This document shows positions 25,302 to 33,019 of a DNA stretch of 64,000 nt, one piece after another. The DNA is from Azospirillum sp. 47_25 (GTDB taxonomy: Bacteria; Pseudomonadota; Alphaproteobacteria; RF32; CAG-239): positions 1 to 64,000 of the forward strand of contig MNTU01000044.1 of assembly GCA_001917125.1 (NCBI GenBank), written 5' to 3'. The notes under the pieces were generated by a model that saw nothing but the letters and a program-made list of their open reading frames with translations, was not told the DNA's origin and made no database searches. The number at the start of each line of letters is the position of its first letter. Position 1 is the first letter of the stretch. A program made the position numbers and the translations under genes.

Positions 25302-25330
25302 TAAATAGTTAATGAGCAAAACAACTATTT
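25302..25330. repeat. Inverted repeat upstream of the 43-aa gene
   Basis: AAATAGTT and AACTATTT arms are separated by about 12 bases, directly before the ribosome binding site. It may be an operator. Confidence 0.4.
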
Positions 25331-25346
25331 ATGAAAGGAAAAAGTT

Positions 25347-25478
25347 ATGTGGTATGTAAAACTCAATGACACCATTCTCCCATCTCCGTATCAGTTTTTT
25401 AGTGATTGTCTGTCTGAATGTCAAAGATTAAAGCAGACAATGGTCGCAGTTTGTACTGAGCCGGTTTTTATGAACTAA
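25347..25478 (+). CDS. 43-aa hypothetical protein
   Basis: A short ORF (MWYVKLNDTILPSPYQFFSD… TEPVFMN) with a good binding site (GAAAGGAAAAAGTT) before the ATG. It ends 23 bp before the next gene and probably forms a unit with it. The function is unknown. Confidence 0.5.
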   Translation: MWYVKLNDTILPSPYQFFSDCLSECQRLKQTMVAVCTEPVFMN

Positions 25479-25501
25479 TTTGATGATAAGGAGATTGTGT
25501 T

Positions 25502-25768
25502 ATGTTAAAAAATTTTGAAAATTGGTTGTTGGAAAATAAATACTCTGCTTTGACTGCTGCTGATTATATGGGACGGGTTGAAAGATTATGCCGGAAAGAA
25601 GGTTATACACTTGCCCATCTGGTTGAAAATATTTCTTCTATCCTGCCTCAATATGAAACAGCCGGCGAAAAATCAAGCTATGGTAAAAGAAGTCATACAT
25701 CTGTCAGGCAGGCCTTAAGAAAATTTCAGATGTTTATCCAAACGTCAAATTCAGTAGAAAATATATAA
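25502..25768 (+). CDS. Small protein with integrase SAM-like N-terminal fold
   Basis: 88 aa. FENWLLENKYSALTAADYMG and the following RVERLCRKEG resemble the N-terminal core-binding (SAM-like) domain of tyrosine recombinases. No catalytic domain follows. It could be a DNA-binding accessory or a directionality factor, or a leftover of an integrase. AAGGAGATTGTGTT precedes the ATG. A terminator lies downstream. Confidence 0.5.
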   Translation: MLKNFENWLLENKYSALTAADYMGRVERLCRKEGYTLAHLVENISSILPQYETAGEKSSYGKRSHTSVRQALRKFQMFIQTSNSVENI

Positions 25769-25796
25769 ACTGTTCCATAGATAAAGTTTATAATTT

Positions 25797-25829
25797 AGCC
25801 CGGTTTGATTGATTTCAGGTCGGGCTTAT
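25797..25829 (+). terminator. Intrinsic terminator
   Basis: AGCCCG…CGGGCT arms enclose about 20 bases, with TTATGTTTTA after. It follows the 88-aa gene. Confidence 0.55.
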
Positions 25830-26464
25830 GTTTTACTTATTTTATCTAATTCGCTTGTTTCTGGGCCGTTTATGGAGCAATGGGATATGTTTTAACAAGA
25901 TATTTATGTAAATTCAAAAGATTAACCTAATTAAAATTGTAAATGAGGTCGATTGAATGAACTTCTGCTAAAATTTGCAAAGGTTGAACATAATAATACC
26001 TATTTACAATGTGTTATAACTATCAAAAAGAATCTGATATATACGTAATGTCGCGATTCTCTGGGATTGTAAAACAGTTTTTTGATTATTTTGATTATGT
26101 GACGTTGATGTCATTAATTCATAAAACTAACTTCTCGGCAAACAAGAAAAGAAGTTGTAACCTCTCGGTAAATTGGAAAAGAAGTTAACGTATGACATAG
26201 CAGTGTTACAAGTTAAAAAATAACTTGTCGTTGACGTCAAAAACTTTTTTAGCAACCTCTTGCCCTCAAGGGCACAAGGTTAAATATCTTGTTTTTTGAC
26301 TTCTGGACTCAGCCGTTTTATTTGGTATAGGTTTACTCAGATTTTCACTAAACGGCTTGTTCTGGGCTGATTTTTGATTCTTTATGCTTGTGTTTTGACT
26401 AAATATTGATTGTACGAAACATTTATGGATAAAAACAATTTATATACGATTCCGGTCATATAGT
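25830..26464. other. Gene-free repeat-rich region downstream of the Rep gene
   Basis: No ORF is supported. It holds CTTCTGCTAAAATTTGCAAA (25963), GTGACGTTGATGTCA (26099–26113), two hairpins with AACTTCT…AGAAGTT-type arms (26129–26156 and 26160–26186), and a 35-bp box starting TTGTCGTTGACGTCAAAAAC (26225–26259). Related copies of all four occur upstream of or beyond the Rep gene, as expected for a replication origin or shared control region. Confidence 0.55.
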
Positions 26465-27244
26465 TTATAAATTGATGTATTTAATCTTGATACCATTGTC
26501 TTTTAACTTTTTGATGTCTTCTTGATATTCTTTATAAAGTTGGTTGTAGTCATCACGTATTTTTTCAAGAAGAGATTGAGATATATATAAACCATTATTG
26601 GAACACGCTCCTTTATTAAGATACCGTAACCAACCGTTTGCACCATTTTTATCATATCCTTTTTTAGTTTGGAGCATATTGTTGTATTTGGAGCCTTTAT
26701 ATTCTTTCTTCCCATTACAAACAGATGTCTTTAAGGCTAATCTGACTTTGCTATCAATATCTTCATCAAATACTTCTCTGATACCGTGTATGTGTGTTTC
26801 TTTATCATTTATATCTTTTCTTTTATTCTTATGTTTATTTTCAAGGATAAAGGACATCATAGTTTTATCAGATGACTTAAAGATATAATCAAGGTTACCA
26901 TATATTCTTTTAATAATAACAGCTTTTAATTTTTTGTATGTTAAATTGCTATACTTATCTCTAAATGGTTTACTTAAGTCTAATGTAAATGGTTTAATGT
27001 TTGTAAATTTCTTTGTTTCTGCCATAAAATAAAAGAAGTATGCCAGCTTTTGTACCTGAGTTATATCTCTCCATAATGGTAATCTACGGACTGATATTTC
27101 TTTTTTAGGATAGTTACTTTCATATATATTACTTATATAGAGTGCGACATCAAATTTATTTTTGTACCAATTAACTATGGAAATAAAAGCTCTGAAACTG
27201 CGTTGGCTCTGCTTTTTTGATTTTATTTTCTGTTTTTTTCGCAT
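26465..27244 (-). CDS. HUH-type (rolling-circle) replication protein candidate
   Basis: A 259-aa basic protein from ATG 27244 (GGAG 8 bases upstream; an in-frame TTG lies at 27250). Two motifs match rolling-circle Rep proteins: FILENKHKNKR followed by THIHGI (an HUH motif, His151 and His153), and WLRYLNK (Tyr208, Lys211), the usual place of the catalytic Tyr in single-Tyr enzymes. The rest is Lys-rich and not recognised. The flanking regions hold several repeat families and hairpins that could be the origin. It could be the Rep of an integrated plasmid or phage satellite. Family assignment rests on motifs only. Confidence 0.5.
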   Translation of the reverse strand: MRKKQKIKSKKQSQRSFRAFISIVNWYKNKFDVALYISNIYESNYPKKEISVRRLPLWRDITQVQKLAYFFYFMAETKKFTNIKPFTLDLSKPFRDKYSNLTYKKLKAVIIKRIYGNLDYIFKSSDKTMMSFILENKHKNKRKDINDKETHIHGIREVFDEDIDSKVRLALKTSVCNGKKEYKGSKYNNMLQTKKGYDKNGANGWLRYLNKGACSNNGLYISQSLLEKIRDDYNQLYKEYQEDIKKLKDNGIKIKYINL

Positions 27245-27250
27245 AAACAA

Positions 27251-27722
27251 TTCTCCAACATTTTCTTTCTAGAATTGTCTGCTTGTTCGGATTTGATAAA
27301 ATAAATTTCCAAATAGTATATTTTTTTTGCGTACTTTTGAGATTTTTCGACGTATATATAAAGAAAAGATAACCTTTAAAACTCGGATGTTAAAGGTTAA
27401 TCAATATCCATTAAGTGACGTCGATGTCAGTTAATCATAAAAGACCATTTTAACCTGATGTTATATGTTGACGATAGGTTTCTAACTTCTCGGTAAATGA
27501 GAAGAGAAGTTTAAAAGCCTACTCAAAACGTATAAGCCTATTTTAAGGCTCGCACGTAAAGGCCTCTCTCAATTTTGACTAATCATTTTTTATCTTAGCC
27601 AGTGTGGGCCGGAGGATAGGCAGGCCATGGATAGGCACTCCGGACCGGTAACCTCTGCTAAAATTTTCAAAGGTTGGATAAAAAATTTAGTAGAGTGTCA
27701 TAAAAACATACTTCTATAATGT
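27251..27722. other. Gene-free repeat-rich region upstream of the Rep gene
   Basis: No ORF is supported. It contains GTGACGTCGATGTCA (27415–27429), an AACTTCT…AGAAGTT hairpin near 27482–27510, a GC-rich hairpin CCGGAG…CTCCGG (27609–27643) that encloses two copies of GGATAGGCA, and CTCTGCTAAAATTTTCAAAGG (27653–27673). These match boxes on the other side of the Rep gene and make this a candidate origin. Confidence 0.55.
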
Positions 27723-27920
27723 ATGAGTGAAACATTTAAGAAAATAAAAGAAGAATTGTCTGTTTATTATCCCGATGTTACGGATGATGAATTAGAAACT
27801 ATGACTAAAAACCTGATTAAATATTTTACATTTTCTGCCAAAGCTGTCTATGCTACTAAAAAAGCAGAGATTCGATTAAGTGACACCGATGTCATTAAAT
27901 CAGATATTTATAAAAAATAA
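27723..27920 (+). CDS. 65-aa hypothetical protein
   Basis: A 65-aa acidic/helical protein (MSETFKKIKEELSVYYPDVT). Its last third contains a further copy of the GTGAC–GATGTCA box (27880–27894), so the DNA may have a dual role. A TATAAT-like hexamer lies only 3 bp before the ATG and no ribosome binding site is seen, so the start is uncertain. Similar short proteins are common on plasmids. The function is unknown. Confidence 0.4.
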   Translation: MSETFKKIKEELSVYYPDVTDDELETMTKNLIKYFTFSAKAVYATKKAEIRLSDTDVIKSDIYKK

Positions 27921-27921
27921 A

Positions 27922-27956
27922 TTGTCGTTGATGACAAGAACTTTTAAAGCAACCTC
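27922..27956. repeat. 35-bp repeat box, second copy
   Basis: It matches about 30 of 35 bases with 26225–26259 (TTGTCGTTGA…AGCAACCTC). Both copies follow a GTGAC–GATGTCA box. Confidence 0.75.
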
Positions 27957-27959
27957 ATT

Positions 27960-28007
<48 letters not shown>

Positions 28008-28127
28008 TTTGGTTTTAGTATTTAAAAAAAAAAAAAAAATTTTGAAAATCATTCATTTTTTTGCGTACTTTCCCAAAACAACACGACATAATAACCTTAT
28101 CGGACTAATTTTAAGGAGTAATTTGTT

Positions 28128-29004
28128 ATGTCTAAAAAGAATAAATATCAAAATATCGCAGATGAAGAGTGTAAACAGGCTGTTATTTTTGCCCGCGTCT
28201 CATCAGAGGAACAGAAAAAAGGTGCTTCGATTGATGCTCAGCTTAAAACGGTTATTGATTACTGCGATAATCACAAGTTTAAGATTCTAGATAAATTCTC
28301 TATTGTCGAAAGTTCAACGCGTGGCGGTCGTCTAAAATTTTATGAAATGCTGGAATTTGTTAAACAGCAAAAGCATAAAACCGCCATTGTCGTCAATTGT
28401 GTTGACCGGTTGCAACGAGGTTATAAAGAATGTGTCGAACTTGATGAGTTACGTAAACAAGGAAGAATTGAAATACATTTTTATAAAGAAACTTTCTATT
28501 TGCATAAAGACAGTACCTCTTCAGATATATTGCGTTGGGATATGGGTGTGTTATCAGCTAAAATGTATGTCGGGTCGCTGCGTGATAATGTCATCAGAAG
28601 TCAGGAATATATCCGGACTCGATGAACAACTTAAAACCTTGTTTCGTGGATATATTCAAGGCAAATGTGATGAGAAAATGTATAATGAACTCAAAACTGA
28701 AATTGAATTGGAAAAAGAGAAACTGCAAAAAGATATGGACAGATACCTTGAGATTGACACTGAAACTGATGAAACCTTGGCAAATATCGCAGAAATAGCG
28801 GCAAATGTAGGAAAATTTCTAAAAAGTCCGATAGTTTCGCAAAAAAGAGATATTTTAAATTTAATATTATCGGACTGCAAAACGGAAGGAAAAAATCTTT
28901 GTTTTTCAATAACTAAACCGTTCGATAAGCTACTAAAAACGCCTGAAATTAACAAATGGTGCCGCTGGCAAGAATCGGACTTGCGACCCCGTCATTACCA
29001 ATGA
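28128..29004 (+). pseudogene. Large serine recombinase, internally deleted and frameshifted
   Basis: The N-terminal resolvase domain is intact (VIFARVSSEEQ with catalytic Ser25; NCVDRLQRGYKE; KMYVGSLRDNVIRSQEY) but the frame stops at 28625. From about 28612 another frame gives the normal C-terminal end of such recombinases (GLDEQLKTLFRGYIQGKCDE… TPEINKW). The zinc-ribbon/recombinase DNA-binding region, roughly 200 or more residues, is missing, so the gene is not functional as it stands. The last 16 codons (WCRWQESDLRPRHYQ) are read from the antisense strand of tRNA-Thr. AAGGAG precedes the ATG. Confidence 0.8.
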
Positions 29005-29031
29005 CGTGCTCTACCACTGAGCTACAGCGGC
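28957..29031 (-). tRNA. tRNA-Thr (anticodon GGT)
   Basis: A cloverleaf with acceptor GCCGCTG/CAGCGGC, D-arm GCTC…GAGC, anticodon stem CGTCA/TGACG with loop TTGGTAA (GGT at 28997–28999), T-stem GCAAG/CTTGC, discriminator A and encoded CCA (28957–28959). The T-loop reads TCCGATT, with C instead of the near-universal T at position 55. Its 3' end is the integration site of the island to the left. Confidence 0.92.
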
Positions 29032-29233
29032 GGCAACGAAAGGAAACATACACGCCCTTCAAAAAAAAATCAAGTATAATTTTATGATTAATGTTAATTA
29101 TTTTTTTTTACGGAAGTTTTTTCTGTCCCGGCGGCTCTTCAATTCTTCCTAACCGCCGCTATATATATTAAGCCGGAAGGAATAAACCTTTGCGGCACTG
29201 ATAACTTATGACTGGCTGAACAATTAATCACGG

Positions 29234-29263
29234 AAACACCCGGTTTGTGCCGGGTGTTTTTTA
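29234..29263 (+). terminator. Orphan intrinsic terminator
   Basis: AACACCCGG–TTTGTG–CCGGGTGTT is followed by TTTT. No plus-strand gene ends in the 200 bp before it; the only neighbour is the divergent tRNA. It may end a small RNA transcribed from about 29100–29230. Confidence 0.7.
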
Positions 29264-29318
29264 TGCTTGGTTATTTTGCAAAAATCTTTTATGATAATTC
29301 CGGTTTGGTAAAGAGGAT

Positions 29319-29714
29319 ATGTCAATGCATAGACTGTGGCTTGTGGCAGTGTTCTGCCTTTTTTTAAGCGCCTGCGCCGGAGAAAAGCCGGAACTGCGCA
29401 GCTCCTATCTGCTGGTAACCGGTCCGCACCGTTATCCGGTTACGCTTAACTTTGACGAGGAAAGCGGGCAGTATTGGGGCACTTATTTTAATCAATATTA
29501 CGGAGACTATCGGCTGGAAGAAAAAGAAGAAACCCGGCGGATTTTTTTTGACACGGTCAATGCCACCCGGCTCAGACGTCCGGAGCGTATGCTGAAACCG
29601 GAACGCGCCTATTTTGATTTCCTCTATGGCGAAAAAATAATGTATCTGACGCAGGATGAACTGGTTTTGGAAAACATTTACGGTCAGACGCTGCGTTTTA
29701 AAGCTGTCGATTAA
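29319..29714 (+). CDS. Small lipoprotein, META/HslJ-like
   Basis: A 131-aa protein. Signal peptide with lipobox LSAC at about residues 16–19. The mature part (VTLNFDEESGQYWGTYFNQYYGDYRLE) resembles the beta-strand repeat of META/HslJ-type domains. A GAGGAT site precedes the ATG. A second lipoprotein of the same type follows 76 bp downstream, suggesting an old duplication. Confidence 0.65.
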   Translation: MSMHRLWLVAVFCLFLSACAGEKPELRSSYLLVTGPHRYPVTLNFDEESGQYWGTYFNQYYGDYRLEEKEETRRIFFDTVNATRLRRPERMLKPERAYFDFLYGEKIMYLTQDELVLENIYGQTLRFKAVD

Positions 29715-29790
29715 AGAATAATTAAGGCTGGTATTTTATGAATATGGGTATATCTTAAAAAAGCACGTTATTTATTAAAGGAGATTTTTC

Positions 29791-30192
29791 ATGTCTAAAC
29801 TGTTTAGCCTGATTTTGGGCACTTTGTTGTTTGCCGCCTGCACGGCCGAAACTCCGGACAGTTTCGTCGGTAAGGAATATAAACTGCAGAATGCTCCGGC
29901 AAATGCGGAAATTACGCTCGGCTTCGACGGAAAGGAAAACCGTTTTTTCGGAAAATCGGCAATTAACAATTATTTCGGTTCTTACACGCTGGACGGCGAT
30001 AAAATAACTTTCGGCCCTGCCGGAGCAACCATGATGGCCGGTCCGCAAGAGCTGATGACCGCAGAGCAGGAATATCTGCAGTTTTTGCCGACGGTCAAGC
30101 ATTTTAAGTTGGACGGAGAAAAGCTGACCCTGAGCGGCGCAGACGGCAAAGAACTGGTTTTTGAAGAAACCGGAACCGTCTCTGAAAATTAA
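29791..30192 (+). CDS. META-domain (HslJ-like) lipoprotein
   Basis: A 133-aa protein. Lipobox FAAC at about residues 14–17. The mature part has the META pattern: ITLGFDGKENRFFGKSAINN, YFGSYTLDGDKITFG, TMMAG, and the C-terminal KLTLSGADGKELVFE. Such proteins sit in the outer membrane and are linked to envelope stress or antibiotic tolerance in other bacteria. AAAGGAG precedes the ATG; a terminator follows. Confidence 0.8.
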   Translation: MSKLFSLILGTLLFAACTAETPDSFVGKEYKLQNAPANAEITLGFDGKENRFFGKSAINNYFGSYTLDGDKITFGPAGATMMAGPQELMTAEQEYLQFLPTVKHFKLDGEKLTLSGADGKELVFEETGTVSEN

Positions 30193-30221
30193 ATTTCCGG
30201 GGCTTTCCCGAAAGAAACCGT

Positions 30222-30254
30222 AAAAACGTTTAGCCGATTCGCTAAACGTTTTTT
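30222..30254 (+). terminator. Intrinsic terminator after the META lipoprotein
   Basis: AAAAACGTTTAGC–CGATTC–GCTAAACGTTTTT, a 13-bp stem, is followed by TGTG. Confidence 0.8.
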
Positions 30255-30349
30255 GTGCGCGAAGCATTACTTTTCTGTTGTTTTTATTTCAAAAATAGCT
30301 ATTCTTTACAAACGTTAACTAATAATAAAATGAAATAGGACGAATGCAC

Positions 30350-31630
30350 ATGTTGGATATTAAATATATTATCGATAATCAGAATCAAGTCAAAGAAAGC
30401 CTGACTAAAAAAGGATTCCCTTCCGAAAACGTCGATAATTTAATATCAACCTATCTGGAAATGAACAAACTCAAAACCTCGTCACAGGCTCTGGCGGAAG
30501 AGAAAAACCGGCTGAGCAACTCCATTAAGTCAGCCTCGGCGGAAGAGCGTCCCGCAATTATAGCTAAAAGCCGTGAACTCGGTGATGAACTGAAAAAGCA
30601 GCAGGAAGAACTGGGTGAAATTCAGGCCCGGTTTGACGAGCAGATGCTGCGTATGCCGAACTATCCCAGCCCGGACTGCCCGGTCGGACCTGATGAAAGC
30701 GCCAACGTTGTTCTGCGCAAGGTGGGCGAGCCGACCAAGTTTGACTTTACCCCCCGCGACCATATTGAGCTGATGGAGTTAAACGACTGGAGCGAAATGG
30801 AGCGCATTGCCAAAGTTTCCGGTTCTCGCACTTATGCAATTAAAAATGATTTGGCACAGTTGGAGCTGGCCATTCACATGATGGTACTCGACAAACTGCG
30901 TTCTCACGGTTTTACGGTCATTACCGTACCTTCCATCTCCAAAGAACGGCCTTTGTACGGCCAGGGCTATCTGCCTTTTTCCCGCGACGAGATTTATTAT
31001 ATGCCTGCCGATGATTTATATCTTTCGGGAACAGCCGAATTGATTCTGAATTCCCTGCGTGCCGATGAAATTCTCAGCGAGAACGAACTGCCGATTCTCT
31101 ATGCCGGATTTTCTCCCTGTTTCCGTCGTGAAGCCGGAGCCGCCGGAAAAGACACCCGCGGTTTGGTGCGGGTTCACCAGTTTATGAAAACCGAACAGTT
31201 TGTCATCTGCAAAAATGACGTCAACGAAAGTGACAAGTGGCATAAAAAGCTTCTGGCGATCTCCGAAGAAGTTTTGCAGGATTTGGAGCTTCCTTATCAG
31301 GTTCTTGATATCTGCACCGGTGATATGGGTGCGCCGAAATATCGTCAGTATGACCTGGAGGCCTGGGTTCCTTCGCAGAACTGTTATCGTGAAACCCATT
31401 CCTGCTCCAACATCACTGATTGGCAGGCCCGCCGGACGAATTTGCGCTATCGCGACAATGCCGACGGCAAAGTTAAATATGTTCATACATTGAACAATAC
31501 CGGCATCGCAACGCCCCGCGCTCTGGTTCCGTTTATTGAAAATCACCAGAATGCGGACGGTACGGTTAATATTCCGGTCAAGCTGCGGCCTTATCTCGGC
31601 GGCAAGACCAAAATCGGTAAAAACGCTTAA
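30350..31630 (+). CDS. serS: Seryl-tRNA synthetase
   Basis: A 426-aa class II aminoacyl-tRNA synthetase that charges tRNA-Ser. The N-terminal coiled-coil arm (about 25–105) and the catalytic domain are full length. Motif 2 is CFRREAGAAGKDTRGLVRVHQF and motif 3 is TLNNTGIATPRALVPFIENHQ. ATG at 30350 (MLDIKYI) is preferred: AGGA is 9 bases upstream, against 3 bases for the ATG at 30344. A terminator-like hairpin follows. Confidence 0.97.
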   Translation: MLDIKYIIDNQNQVKESLTKKGFPSENVDNLISTYLEMNKLKTSSQALAEEKNRLSNSIKSASAEERPAIIAKSRELGDELKKQQEELGEIQARFDEQMLRMPNYPSPDCPVGPDESANVVLRKVGEPTKFDFTPRDHIELMELNDWSEMERIAKVSGSRTYAIKNDLAQLELAIHMMVLDKLRSHGFTVITVPSISKERPLYGQGYLPFSRDEIYYMPADDLYLSGTAELILNSLRADEILSENELPILYAGFSPCFRREAGAAGKDTRGLVRVHQFMKTEQFVICKNDVNESDKWHKKLLAISEEVLQDLELPYQVLDICTGDMGAPKYRQYDLEAWVPSQNCYRETHSCSNITDWQARRTNLRYRDNADGKVKYVHTLNNTGIATPRALVPFIENHQNADGTVNIPVKLRPYLGGKTKIGKNA

Positions 31631-31635
31631 ACTGA

Positions 31636-31662
31636 AAACCGCTCCTTGTGGGCGGTTTTTTT
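31636..31662 (+). terminator. Intrinsic terminator after serS
   Basis: AAAACCGC–TCCTTGTG–GGCGGTTTTTTT. It lies only 15 bp before the next start, so partial read-through is likely. Confidence 0.75.
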
Positions 31663-31676
31663 GCGGGAGAAAAAGC

Positions 31677-32990
31677 ATGACGCCTTCTGACATCCGTAAA
31701 ATAATCGACTTCTATCGCATTGTTGAAAAATTGTGTCTGGTCAGACGCGACGTAAAATTATCCGACGGCCGACCGGAGAATGATACCGCGCATATTTTGA
31801 AAACGGCTTATCTGGCAATGTCGGTCTTTCCTTATCTGCAAACAAAAGTCGATTTGACCAGAATGCTGGAGCTGGCTCTGGTTCATGATTTGGTTGAAGC
31901 CGAATGCGGTGATGTTCCTCTGGCTGCCCAACAGGGGGATTCTCAACTGAAAAAACAGAAGAAAGAAGCCGAAACCGCCGCCGTAAAACGTTATCGCCGA
32001 ATGCTGCCCGCCGCTGCCGGCAGCCGGATTTATGACTTGTTTATGGAATATGAAAACAAAAGCAGCCGCGAAGCACAGATTGTTTATGTTCTGGATAAAC
32101 TGGAGGCTGATTTTCAGGCCTGCCGTTATGGCGATGTCCGCTATTGGGGAGAGGGGGCGAACGGCGACTGGTATTATCGTTGCGTGATGAGCGGCGAAAC
32201 CCCGGAAAAACCGTGGCTTGCCAAACTTAAAGAACCGCTGCTGGATCATCTGGAAGCCCAGTGTCTGAATATTTGCCGTATGGCCATGATTAAAAGCTGT
32301 GTTAAAACGAATGTTATTCCGTCAGAATTAAATTATCAGCGTCTGCCGTTAACCGATGCTTTGTCCGACTTTATGGATATCGTTGAAAAGCTGGCCCTGG
32401 TTAACCGGGATAACCTGTTGTCCGACGGAACGCCGGAAAGCGATGCCGACCATGTTGTTAAACTGTGTTTCCTGCTGTTGGTTCTTACCCCTTATCTGCA
32501 AAATCGGTTTGCTTGCGGAGAACTGCTGCGGCTGGCTTTAATCCATGATTTGCCGGAAGCGCTGGCCGGGGATGTTTCTTTGTCATCGCAGATTCGCTAT
32601 CCGGAATTGAGAGTGCACAAAAAAGAAAAAGAAGCCGAAGCTGCCGCCGCTATCCGTGCCGTATTGCCGGCTCCGTTAAATCAGCAGTTTTTTGCTTTGT
32701 TTAGCGAATATGAAGCGGGAGTAACCCCGGAAAGCCGTCTGGTTAAATTGCTGGACAAACTGGAAGCAACCCTGCAAAGCAATCTTTATCATGACGGCGA
32801 TGTCCGCTACTGGGGAAAATGTGATTGCGGCGACTGGTATTATCGTAACGCATTGACGCCGCATCCGGAAGTCAATGAACTGAATGAGCCCGCGGTATCC
32901 GCTTTGCAGGAGGAGATTATCCGCCTCTCCCGGGAAAATATTCTGAAAAGCGGCCTTTCTCTGCCTGAAACGGAAGCGGCCGCACAATAA
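31677..32990 (+). CDS. Tandem HD-domain (YfbR-like) hydrolase, duplicated
   Basis: 437 aa from ATG 31677 (GGGAG upstream). Two copies of one HD domain are fused. Copy 1 (about 1–195) has ENDTAHILK, ALVHDLVEAECGDVP and VLDKLEADFQA. Copy 2 (about 220–415) has ESDADHVVK, ALIHDLPEALAGDVS and LLDKLEATLQS. Each also repeats DVRYWG and GDWYYR. The metal-binding His, His-Asp and Asp are kept in both halves. Related single-domain proteins are 5'-deoxynucleotidases of about 190–200 aa, so this is an internal duplication and fusion; the substrate is inferred only from family. Confidence 0.8.
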   Translation: MTPSDIRKIIDFYRIVEKLCLVRRDVKLSDGRPENDTAHILKTAYLAMSVFPYLQTKVDLTRMLELALVHDLVEAECGDVPLAAQQGDSQLKKQKKEAETAAVKRYRRMLPAAAGSRIYDLFMEYENKSSREAQIVYVLDKLEADFQACRYGDVRYWGEGANGDWYYRCVMSGETPEKPWLAKLKEPLLDHLEAQCLNICRMAMIKSCVKTNVIPSELNYQRLPLTDALSDFMDIVEKLALVNRDNLLSDGTPESDADHVVKLCFLLLVLTPYLQNRFACGELLRLALIHDLPEALAGDVSLSSQIRYPELRVHKKEKEAEAAAAIRAVLPAPLNQQFFALFSEYEAGVTPESRLVKLLDKLEATLQSNLYHDGDVRYWGKCDCGDWYYRNALTPHPEVNELNEPAVSALQEEIIRLSRENILKSGLSLPETEAAAQ

Positions 32991-32992
32991 AA

Positions 32993-33016
32993 AAGCCCTC
33001 CGGGGAGGAGGGCTCG
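32993..33016. terminator. Bidirectional terminator
   Basis: AGCCCTCC and GGAGGGCT arms lie between convergent genes, with A-rich sequence on the left (T-run for the minus strand). Confidence 0.75.
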
Positions 33017-33019
33017 GTC

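Noticed and set aside
25502-25768. A tyrosine recombinase gene
   Set aside because: Only the N-terminal SAM-like part is seen; no catalytic Arg, His or Tyr domain follows.
27714-27725. TATAAT before 27723 as the promoter of a leaderless gene
   Set aside because: The hexamer is only 3 bp from the ATG, so a transcript would begin inside the gene.
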